Counted from the stretch's first letter, positions 1 to 5,396 are shown. The stretch is 8,553 bases of DNA from Pseudomonadota bacterium (GCA_003242275.1 QGUX01000151.1:1-8553), one strand, 5' to 3'. Program-made: numbers and translations. Notes: a model not told the origin generated them from the letters alone.

Positions 1-464
1 ATGGCCGCGTGAAGCTGGTGCCCGCCGACATCATCCCGGCGGACGAGCGGCCCGACGTGGACTACCCCTTCGTGCTGATCACCGGCCGCCAGCTCGAGCA
101 CTGGCACACCGGCAGCATGACGCGCCGTTCCACGGTGCTGGATGCCATCGAGCCCATCGCCACCGCGTCGATGAATGGCGCCGACCTGCAGCGGCTGGGA
201 CTGCTGCCCGGCGACACCATCACGGTGCGCTCGCGCCGTGGCGAGGTGGCGATCACGGTGCGCCGCGACGACGGCACGCCGCAGGGCGCGGTGTTCATCC
301 CGTTCGCCTACTACGAGGCGGCGGCGAACATCCTGACCAACGCGGCGCTGGACCCGTTCGGCAAGATCCCCGAGTTCAAGTATTGCGCGGTCGCGGTCTC
401 CAAGGGCGGCACCCCGCCGCCGGTGGGCGGCTTCCGCGTCGTTGCAGACGAGGTGTCGACCTGA
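1..464 (+). CDS. fdhA: Formate dehydrogenase alpha subunit, C-terminal part (5' end outside window)
   Basis: This is the 3' end of the catalytic subunit of a molybdenum or tungsten formate dehydrogenase, which oxidises formate to CO2. The frame is open from base 3, so about 153 C-terminal residues are visible and the start lies upstream. The fragment is the molybdopterin-dinucleotide-binding domain of the DMSO-reductase superfamily. Residues 21-42 of the fragment carry YPFVLITGRQLEHWHTGSM followed by TRR, and residues 99-127 carry IPFAYYEAAANILTNAALDP followed by FGKIPEFKY; both stretches are characteristic of soluble, NAD-type FdhA/FdsA proteins. A tail of about 20 residues rich in Gly and Pro follows the domain. 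The gene overlaps moeA by 4 nt, and mobA, mobB and fdhD lie nearby, which fits a bis-MGD enzyme. The family call is firm. Whether it is an FdsA-type NAD-linked complex or another class cannot be settled from this fragment. Confidence 0.93.
   Translation, partial: GRVKLVPADIIPADERPDVDYPFVLITGRQLEHWHTGSMTRRSTVLDAIEPIATASMNGADLQRLGLLPGDTITVRSRRGEVAITVRRDDGTPQGAVFIPFAYYEAAANILTNAALDPFGKIPEFKYCAVAVSKGGTPPPVGGFRVVADEVST
447..463 (+). promoter_or_regulatory. Shine-Dalgarno and CTG start of moeA
   Basis: GACGAGG at 447-453 is followed by a 7-nt spacer and then CTG at 461-463. CTG shares bases with the TGA stop of the formate dehydrogenase gene, the same geometry as the common ATGA or GTGA coupling. 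No ATG or GTG in the moeA frame occurs between 383 and the CTG, so this site decides the start. A CTG start is rare but established in bacteria. Confidence 0.6.
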
Positions 465-1669
465 GCAAGGCAGCCCTGACGCCAGCCGAGGCGCTGGAGA
501 AGATCCTGGAGCGGGTGGCCACGCTGCCCGCCGAATCCGTCCGCCTGCAGGCCGCCGCCGGCCGCGTGCTGCGGCAGGAGGTCATGGCCGAGCGCGACAA
601 CCCGCCCTTCGACCGCGTGTGCATGGACGGCGTGGCGGTGGCCAGTTCGGCCTTCGCGGCCGGCCGGCGCAGCTTCCGCATCCAGGGCACGCTGGCGGCC
701 GGCGCGGTGCCCACCGCGCTCGAGGCCGAGGATGCCGCCATCGAGGCCATGACCGGCGCGGTACTGCCGCCGGGCACCGATTGCGTGATTCCGGTCGAGG
801 AGTACGACCTGCGCGACGGCGTGCTGACGCTCAAGCCCGAGGCCACGGCCGAGCCGTGGCGCAACGTGCAGCGACGAGGCTCGGACAGCGCACCGGGCGT
901 ACCCATGCTGGTGCCCGGCATGCGGCTGGGCGCTGCCGAGGTCGCGGTGGTTGCCTCCGCCGGCCTGCCCGAGGTGCTGGTCTCGCGCCTGCCCCGCATC
1001 GCGGTGATCTCCACCGGCGATGAACTGGTGGAACCCGGCGAGCCCATCGCCGACCACCAGGTGCGCCGCTCCAATGCGCATGCCGTGGTGGCGGCCCTGA
1101 AGCTGCATGGCTTTGGCGAGACGCGCGACGCGCACCTGCGCGACGACGCGGCGCTGATGCAGCAGCGCATCGGCGAGCTGCTGGCCGGCAACGACGTGCT
1201 GGTGCTCAGCGGCGGCGTGTCCAAGGGCAAGTTCGACTTCGTGCCCGCGGCGCTGAAGGCGCTGGGCGTGGGCGAGGTGTTCTACCAGGTGGCCCAGCGC
1301 CCCGGCCGTCCGATGTGGTTCGGCGTCGGCCCGCAGGGCCAGCTGGTGTTCGGCCTGCCCGGCAACCCGGTCTCCACGCTGGTGTGCCTGGTGCGCTACG
1401 TGCTGCCGGCGCTGCGCGCCGCCATGCAGGAGCAGCGCGCCCCCGCGGGCAAGGTTTCGCTGGACGGTGCCCTCGACGGCCGCAAGCTGACCTACTTCAT
1501 GCCGGTGGTGCTCCAGCCCGCTGCCGCCACGCCCGGCGTGGCCACGGCCCGCCAGCCGCATGGCTCGGGTGACTTCCTGGCGCTGGCTGGCACCGACGGC
1601 TTCGTCGAGCTGCCGCCGCGCCCCGAAGGCTACCCGGCCGGCTTCACGGCCGACTTCTACCGCTGGTGA
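461..1669 (+). CDS. moeA: Molybdopterin molybdenumtransferase MoeA
   Basis: MoeA inserts molybdate into adenylated molybdopterin in the cytoplasm, the last common step of molybdenum cofactor synthesis. With the start used here the protein has 402 residues, a normal length. Visible motifs are NPPFDRVCMDGVAV (47-60), TGAVLPPGTDCVIPVEEY (98-115), the MoCF-like domain RIAVISTGDELVEPGEP (179-195), SGGVSKGKFDFVP (250-262), QRPGRPMWFGV (279-289) and VFGLPGNPVST (296-306), followed by a beta-barrel C-terminal domain. No ATG or GTG in this frame lies near the expected N-terminus. The chosen start is CTG at 461, whose bases overlap the TGA of the dehydrogenase gene (CTGA), with GACGAGG about 7 nt upstream. 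The alternative TTG at 383 would add an Arg-rich stretch that is only the shadow of the upstream gene. The next in-frame ATG, at codon 42, would cut into domain I. Identity is firm; the start is inferred. Confidence 0.95.
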   Translation: MSKAALTPAEALEKILERVATLPAESVRLQAAAGRVLRQEVMAERDNPPFDRVCMDGVAVASSAFAAGRRSFRIQGTLAAGAVPTALEAEDAAIEAMTGAVLPPGTDCVIPVEEYDLRDGVLTLKPEATAEPWRNVQRRGSDSAPGVPMLVPGMRLGAAEVAVVASAGLPEVLVSRLPRIAVISTGDELVEPGEPIADHQVRRSNAHAVVAALKLHGFGETRDAHLRDDAALMQQRIGELLAGNDVLVLSGGVSKGKFDFVPAALKALGVGEVFYQVAQRPGRPMWFGVGPQGQLVFGLPGNPVSTLVCLVRYVLPALRAAMQEQRAPAGKVSLDGALDGRKLTYFMPVVLQPAAATPGVATARQPHGSGDFLALAGTDGFVELPPRPEGYPAGFTADFYRW

Positions 1670-2274
1670 CCCGTGCCGCTGGCGATGGCCTCGAGCCGCG
1701 CCAGCTCCTCGCGGGTATTGGCGTTGGCGAACTGCTGCGCCTGCCCGAATCGCACCGGCACGGCTCCCACGGCCTCCAGCATGCGCCAGGTGGGCGGATG
1801 TGCCCCACCGGCCAGCGCCGTCTCCAGCGCTTCCAGCGCCGTCACCGGCCACACGGCGCACAGCGGCTGGCGTCCCTCCTCCGTCTCGGCCATCGCGGCG
1901 CCCCGGCCGGCTGCGGCCACCAGGCGCACGTGCAGGTCATCGGGCAGCAGCGGCGTGTCGCAGGGACTGACGGCCAGCAGGCTGGCGCCCTGCCGCCGCG
2001 CCCAGGCAAGGCCTGCCTTCACCCCTGACAGCGGGCCATCGGGATCCCCGGGTGCATCGTGCAGCACCGTGTAACCGGCGGATCTCGCCAGGGCTTCGGC
2101 TGCTGTCCCCGGACGCGCATTGACCGCCACCCTCTCCGCCACCGACGCCAGGCGCCGCGCCGCGCGCAGCAGCAGCGGCTCGCCACGGAATGGTGCCACC
2201 GCCTTCTCGCCGCCGAAGCGGGTCGAACGGCCGCCGGCGATCACGACGCCGGCCACGCGCAACTTGGCATCCAT
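1657..2274 (-). CDS. mobA: Molybdenum cofactor guanylyltransferase MobA
   Basis: MobA transfers GMP from GTP to the molybdopterin cofactor to form the guanine dinucleotide (MGD) used by DMSO-reductase-family enzymes such as the neighbouring formate dehydrogenase. The 205-residue protein shows the nucleotidyltransferase fold signature IAGGRSTRFGGEKA (12-25), the conserved GPLSGVKAGL (80-89), VSPCDTPLLP with the likely metal-binding Asp106 (102-111), QPLCAVW (136-142) and FANANTREEL near the C-terminus (182-191). Length is normal. The ATG at 2274 sits directly in front of the glycine-rich loop and has no Shine-Dalgarno sequence; the spacer before it is GC-rich. The gene faces moeA and overlaps its end by 13 bp (1657-1669). 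It diverges from mobB across 25 bp. Confidence 0.95.
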   Translation of the reverse strand: MDAKLRVAGVVIAGGRSTRFGGEKAVAPFRGEPLLLRAARRLASVAERVAVNARPGTAAEALARSAGYTVLHDAPGDPDGPLSGVKAGLAWARRQGASLLAVSPCDTPLLPDDLHVRLVAAAGRGAAMAETEEGRQPLCAVWPVTALEALETALAGGAHPPTWRMLEAVGAVPVRFGQAQQFANANTREELARLEAIASGTGHQR

Positions 2275-2299
2275 GGCGGCGGACTATATAAGGTCCGCC
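2275..2299. promoter_or_regulatory. Palindromic divergent spacer between mobA and mobB
   Basis: These 25 bases are the whole spacer between two divergent start codons. They contain a perfect 7-bp inverted repeat, GGCGGAC at 2278-2284 and GTCCGCC at 2293-2299, around the 8-bp AT-rich centre TATATAAG. In this GC-rich DNA the centre is the obvious place for a -10 element. On the minus strand TATAGT (2288-2283) matches the consensus at 5 of 6 bases; on the plus strand TATAAG (2287-2292) also matches 5 of 6 but lacks the important final T. If either is used, the mobA or mobB transcript would start within a few bases of its start codon. The repeat could equally be an operator for the nearby ModE-like regulator, since TATATA resembles part of a ModE half-site. 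No convincing -35 element was seen. Confidence 0.5.
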
Positions 2300-2851
2300 A
2301 TGCAAACCCCACGAGTCCTCGGCATCGTCGGCTGGAGTGGTTCGGGCAAGACCCACCTGGTCACGCGCCTGATCCCGCATTTCGTTTCACAGGGCCTCAG
2401 CGTGGCCACGCTCAAGCATGCGCACCACAACTTCGACGTGGACGTGCCCGGCAAGGATTCCTGGGAGCACCGCAAGGCCGGCGCCGGCGAGGTGATCGTC
2501 TGCTCCGCACGCCGCTGGGTGCAGATGCACGAGCTGGTGGACGAGCCCGAGCCCACGCTGGCGGACCTGCTGGCCCGGGTCAGTCCCTGCGACCTGGTGC
2601 TGGTGGAGGGCTTCAAGCGTGAATGCCATCCCAAGCTCGAGGTGCACCGCCCCTCGCTGGGCAAGGAACCGCTGTATCCCGGCGATCCGCGCATCCTGGC
2701 CGTGGCCAGCGATGCGCCGCTGGCCGCCGGGCATCCCCCGCTGGTGGACCTCAACGACATTCCCGCCGTGGCGCGGAAGGTGCTCGAGCTGGCCGAGCCG
2801 CTGGAAGACGTGCGTCGCCGGCTCGCGGCCGCGCCGGCTTCCCCGGCCTAG
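2300..2851 (+). CDS. mobB: Molybdopterin-guanine dinucleotide biosynthesis adaptor MobB
   Basis: MobB is a P-loop GTP-binding protein thought to assist MobA in forming or delivering the MGD cofactor; it is helpful but not always essential. The 183-residue product has a Walker A motif GWSGSGKT (11-18), the MobB signature TLKHAHHNFDVDVPGKDSWE (37-56) followed by HRKAGA, and a Walker B-like DLVLVEGFKRE (98-108) followed by PKLEVHR. Length fits a stand-alone MobB with no MoeA or MobA fusion. ATG at 2300 is chosen because the protein begins just before the Walker A strand and AAGG (2290-2293) stands 6 nt upstream. The frame is open further upstream, but those residues are antisense to mobA and unrelated to the family. 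The gene runs opposite to mobA and ends against the ModE-like regulator gene, sharing the bases CTAG between the two stops. Confidence 0.94.
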   Translation: MQTPRVLGIVGWSGSGKTHLVTRLIPHFVSQGLSVATLKHAHHNFDVDVPGKDSWEHRKAGAGEVIVCSARRWVQMHELVDEPEPTLADLLARVSPCDLVLVEGFKRECHPKLEVHRPSLGKEPLYPGDPRILAVASDAPLAAGHPPLVDLNDIPAVARKVLELAEPLEDVRRRLAAAPASPA

Positions 2852-2856
2852 GCCGG
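2843..2856. other. Perfect 14-bp palindrome over shared stop codons
   Basis: CCGGCCTAGGCCGG is a perfect palindrome centred on CTAG, the four bases shared by the TAG stop of mobB (+) and the TAG stop of the facing regulator gene (-). As RNA it could fold in either transcript as a 5-bp GC stem with a CUAG loop. No T-tract follows on either strand, so it is at most a weak or Rho-assisted bidirectional terminator. It may also be a by-product of two coding ends compressed onto each other. Confidence 0.3.
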
Positions 2857-3930
2857 CGAGCCGAGCACGTCCTCGATGGGCCTGACCATGCCGGGCTCGC
2901 GCGCCGAGTAACCCGGCAGCGCCGCGATGGCACGCGCGAATTCCCCGCCGCGCATCACCTCGAGGATGCGCCGCATCGAGGGATGCTCGAGGCTGGCGCG
3001 GTGGCAGACGAAGAAATAGTCCTCGGTGACCAGCGGCACGAAATCCAGCTCGAACTGCCGCGCGGCCGCCTCCACGCCGAAGGCGGCATCGGCCATGCCG
3101 CTGGCCACGTAGGCGGCCACCGCGGCGTGCGTGAACTCCACCACCTGCGTGTAACCGGCGATGCGCGCGCCGTCGATGCCCTGCTGCGCCAGCAGCTCGT
3201 CGAACAGCATGCGCGTGCCTGATTCCGGATCGCGGTTCACGAAGCGCACGCGCGGGTCGAGCAGCGCGTGCAGCGAACCAATGCCCAGCGGATTGCCGCG
3301 CGCGACCATCAGCCCCATCTCGCGGGTCACGAATCCCACCACGCGGTGCTCCTCCGGCGAGAGCACGTCGCGCCACGGCGCCATGCTGCGCGCCCTCAGC
3401 TCACCCTGCGGCAGGTGCATGCCTGCCAGGTCGCAGCCGCCATGCGCCAGCGAGGCAGGCGAGTTCACGTTGCCCACGTAGCGGAAGTCCACGCGCAGGC
3501 CGGCCTCCCGCGCCAGCAGGTCGCGCAGCGCCGACACCGCGTAGCCATGGCTGGCATGGATGCGCACCACCTCGCCATCGGCCGCCAGCAGCGCATTGAT
3601 CTCGCTCTCCAGCTCCTGCGCCAGGTTCTGCAGCTGCGGCCCCAGGCGCGCCTGCAGGCGCTGTCCCGCCCACACCAGCCGCTCGCCGAAGGGCGTGAGC
3701 ACCGTGCCGCGGCCCTGCCGGCGTTCCACCAGCGGGACGCCGAAGAACTCCGACCATTTGCCGATCTGGTTCCAGGCGTGGCGATAGGACACCTCGGCGC
3801 GCTCGGCCGCGCGCGTGATCTTGCCGGTGGCGCGGATCTCGTTGAGGAAGTCCAGCATGACGCGCATGGAGCGCGCGTCACGCTCCTTGGTGAAGCGCCA
3901 GACCGTTTCGATCGAGATGCGCAGGGTCAC
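2848..3930 (-). CDS. ModE-type winged-helix regulator with PBP-like sensor domain
   Basis: This is a one-component transcription regulator of 360 residues. The N-terminus is a ModE/LysR-type winged helix: MRVMLDFLNEIRATGKITRA (22-41), AERAEVSYRHAWNQIGKWSE (42-61), then VPLVERRQGRGTVLTPFGER (65-84) and a helix to about 115 suited to dimerisation. From about 121 to 345 it resembles the periplasmic-binding-protein-like domain seen in molybdate-type sensors (PF12727/COG1910): VRIHASHGYAVSALRDLL, GGCDLAGMHLP (164-174), FVTREMGLMVARGNP (200-214), NRDPESGTRMLFDELL (232-247) and VAAYVASGMADAAFGVEAAA (271-290). No signal peptide is seen, so it acts in the cytoplasm. GTG at 3930 is chosen because it precedes the helix-turn-helix and overlaps the fdhD stop as GTGA, a sign of translational coupling. 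Context suggests control of the formate dehydrogenase or cofactor genes in response to molybdate, tungstate or formate; the ligand is unknown. Confidence 0.88.
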   Translation of the reverse strand: MTLRISIETVWRFTKERDARSMRVMLDFLNEIRATGKITRAAERAEVSYRHAWNQIGKWSEFFGVPLVERRQGRGTVLTPFGERLVWAGQRLQARLGPQLQNLAQELESEINALLAADGEVVRIHASHGYAVSALRDLLAREAGLRVDFRYVGNVNSPASLAHGGCDLAGMHLPQGELRARSMAPWRDVLSPEEHRVVGFVTREMGLMVARGNPLGIGSLHALLDPRVRFVNRDPESGTRMLFDELLAQQGIDGARIAGYTQVVEFTHAAVAAYVASGMADAAFGVEAAARQFELDFVPLVTEDYFFVCHRASLEHPSMRRILEVMRGGEFARAIAALPGYSAREPGMVRPIEDVLGSPA

Positions 3931-4760
3931 GGGAGCAGGCGCTGCGGATGGCTGTAGACGACCTGCTGCTCCTCGCGCGCGAAGCCCACCAGCGTCAGGC
4001 CGCACTGCTGCGCCAGCTCCACGCCCAGCGCCGTGGGTGCCGACACGGCCACCAGCATGCGGATGCCCAGCGTCGCCGCCTTCTGCACCATCTCGTAGCT
4101 GGCGCGGCTGGTGACCATGGCGAAGCCGTCCTCGACGCCGGCGCCGCTGCGCAGCCGCGCGCCGATCAGCTTGTCCAGGGCATTGTGGCGGCCCACGTCC
4201 TCGCGCACCTCGCCGAGTTCGCCGGACCAGCTCACCCACGCCGCGGCATGCAGGCTGCCGGTGGCCTTGCCGAGCTGCTGGCGCGAGCGCAGCGAGCGCA
4301 GGGCCTGCACCAGCGCGGCATGGCGGATCGCCCCCCCGGGCGCCACCGGCGGCGGGCGGCGGATGGCATCCTCGATGGTCTCCGCACCGCACACGCCGCA
4401 GCCGGTGCGGCCGGTGAGGTTGCGCCGCCGCTGCAGCATCTCGCCGAGGCGCGAACCGGTGACGGACAGCCGCAGCTCGAAGGCACCGGAAGAGGTATCC
4501 AGGCGCACGTCGCGGATCTCCTCCGGCAGCGCCAGCGCCTCGCTCACCGTGAAACCCACGCCCATGTCCTCGAGGTCACGGGGCGTGGCCATCATCACCA
4601 CGTGCGGAATGGAGTTGTAGCTGACCGAGACAGGGACCTCGGCCGACACGTCATCCAGGGTGTCCTGCCACTCGCCGTTGCGCCAGCGGCGCACGGGCAG
4701 CCGCAGCACGGGATCCTCGTTCACCGGCTCCGCCGGGCGATGGCCCGCGGTCGCTGTCAT
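3927..4760 (-). CDS. fdhD: Formate dehydrogenase accessory sulfurtransferase FdhD
   Basis: FdhD passes sulfur from a cysteine desulfurase to the bis-MGD cofactor before it is inserted into formate dehydrogenase, a step needed for activity. The 277-residue protein has the conserved CGVC motif with Cys121 and Cys124, the pair that carries the sulfur in this family. Other family stretches are SYNSIPHVVMMATPRDLEDM (47-66) followed by GVGF, GELGEVREDVGRHNALDKLI (180-199) and SRASYEMVQKAATLGIRMLV (218-237) followed by AVSAPTALGVELA. The ATG at 4760 has a good ribosome-binding site, AGGAG at 4770-4766 with a 5-nt spacer. The gene follows the MarR-type regulator by 54 bp on the same strand and overlaps the ModE-like regulator by 4 nt. 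Its presence supports the call of the gene at the left edge as a formate dehydrogenase. Confidence 0.96.
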   Translation of the reverse strand: MTATAGHRPAEPVNEDPVLRLPVRRWRNGEWQDTLDDVSAEVPVSVSYNSIPHVVMMATPRDLEDMGVGFTVSEALALPEEIRDVRLDTSSGAFELRLSVTGSRLGEMLQRRRNLTGRTGCGVCGAETIEDAIRRPPPVAPGGAIRHAALVQALRSLRSRQQLGKATGSLHAAAWVSWSGELGEVREDVGRHNALDKLIGARLRSGAGVEDGFAMVTSRASYEMVQKAATLGIRMLVAVSAPTALGVELAQQCGLTLVGFAREEQQVVYSHPQRLLP

Positions 4761-4765
4761 GTCGG

Positions 4766-4794
4766 CTCCTGGTCGTTCCTCCAGCGGAACGGCC
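4766..4794 (-). promoter_or_regulatory. Inverted repeat touching the fdhD ribosome-binding site
   Basis: In the 54-bp spacer ahead of fdhD there is a perfect 6-bp inverted repeat, CGTTCC (4774-4779) and GGAACG (4786-4791), with a 6-base centre. Outside a single mismatch, GG (4771-4772) and CC (4793-4794) also pair, giving arms that match at 8 of 9 positions. The repeat ends directly against AGGAG (4770-4766), the fdhD Shine-Dalgarno sequence, and the left edge of the second arm contains another GGAGG. No T-tract follows. It could be a short RNA hairpin affecting fdhD translation or a protein-binding site. Which of these is unknown. Confidence 0.35.
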
Positions 4795-4814
4795 AGTTTA
4801 CCCCGTCCGGGCGT

Positions 4815-5321
4815 TCACCCCAGCCGGGACAGCAGCGACAGCAGCTGGTCCATCTCCTCTGCCGTGTACAGCTTCTGCGCAAAGGCCTCGGCCTCCTCGG
4901 CCTGGCGGCGCAGGATCTGCACCTGGCGCTGGCCTTCGGGGGTCAGGCAAAGGCCGTAGCGGCGCCGGTCGTGGTTGCTGCGCCGGCGCAGCAACCAGCC
5001 CAGCTCCTCGAGCCGGTCGACGATGGCCACCACGCTGGCCTTGTCGATGTCGAGGGTGGCGGCGATCTGGAACTGCGCCATGCCGGGGTTCTGCTCGCAC
5101 AGCACCAGCGCGCCGAACTCCGCGGGACCGACCTGCTGGTCGGACACCGTGCGCAGACCGCGCCGCTGCAATGCCAGCTGCGCCTTGCGCACGTGGAAGG
5201 CCAGCGAGCGGCCGAGCGGGCCCAGTTCGATGCGCGGCGGCTCGGGCAGGTCGGGAAGGGATACCGGCACACGATCTGCGCCGGCCTGTCCATCGGTTCG
5301 GAGGATTGCGTCGTATGCCAT
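4815..5321 (-). CDS. MarR-family transcriptional regulator
   Basis: This small winged-helix repressor-type protein has 168 residues from the ATG used here. The winged helix covers the middle: GPAEFGALVLCEQNPGMAQF, QIAATLDIDKASVVAIVDRL (recognition helix region), then the wing LRRRSNHDRRRYGLCLTPEG, which carries the DRR motif of MarR proteins. Flanking helices serve dimerisation. ATG at 5321 is preferred over the in-frame GTG at 5330: neither has a good Shine-Dalgarno sequence, ATG is the commoner codon, and a palindrome lies directly upstream of it. Using GTG adds three residues. The gene sits between frmA and fdhD, all on the same strand, so it may head a marR-fdhD-regulator transcript and repress itself. 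MarR proteins often sense aromatic acids, aldehydes or oxidants; the ligand cannot be read from the sequence. Confidence 0.88.
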   Translation of the reverse strand: MAYDAILRTDGQAGADRVPVSLPDLPEPPRIELGPLGRSLAFHVRKAQLALQRRGLRTVSDQQVGPAEFGALVLCEQNPGMAQFQIAATLDIDKASVVAIVDRLEELGWLLRRRSNHDRRRYGLCLTPEGQRQVQILRRQAEEAEAFAQKLYTAEEMDQLLSLLSRLG

Positions 5322-5340
5322 GCCTTGCACGAAGCAAGGC
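5322..5340. promoter_or_regulatory. Candidate MarR operator palindrome
   Basis: GCCTTGC (5322-5328) and GCAAGGC (5334-5340) form a perfect 7-bp inverted repeat around the 5-bp spacer ACGAA, 19 bp in all. It lies immediately upstream of the ATG of the MarR-family gene, overlapping the alternative GTG. The size and symmetry fit MarR-family operators, which often overlap their own promoter or start. No clear -10 or -35 was recognised beside it. Binding and autoregulation are inference. Confidence 0.5.
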
Positions 5341-5374
5341 CCATGCCAGCAGCCCGCGCTGCGCCGGACACCCC

Positions 5375-5396
5375 GGCAGGCCCGCCCCGGCCTGCC
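5375..5396. other. Strong GC-rich inverted repeat downstream of frmA
   Basis: GGCAGGCC (5375-5382) and GGCCTGCC (5389-5396) form a perfect 8-bp inverted repeat with a 6-base loop. It lies in the 160-bp gap between frmA and the MarR-family gene, about 95 nt past the frmA stop in the direction of transcription. No T-tract follows on either strand, so it is not a standard intrinsic terminator. It may end the frmA transcript with Rho, protect its 3' end, or be a binding site in the MarR-gene promoter region. No other feature was recognised in this gap besides the MarR palindrome. Confidence 0.3.

Noticed and set aside
311..1861. A long open frame (516 codons) on the minus strand opposite the formate dehydrogenase end and moeA
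   Set aside because: Its translation is Arg/Ala/Gly/His-rich with no family motif, and it is antisense to clear genes. Long spurious frames are expected in DNA this GC-rich.
2120..2299. An N-terminal extension of MobB up to 2120
   Set aside because: It is antisense to mobA and has no MobB similarity. ATG at 2300 has a ribosome-binding sequence and precedes the Walker A motif at the usual distance.
3931..4392. An N-terminal extension of the ModE-like regulator up to 4392
   Set aside because: The extra residues are the out-of-frame shadow of fdhD. The GTG at 3930 overlapping the fdhD stop starts directly before the helix-turn-helix.
4795..4823. A possible promoter for fdhD with TAAACT on the minus strand
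   Set aside because: Only four of six bases match the -10 consensus and no acceptable -35 lies at the right distance.
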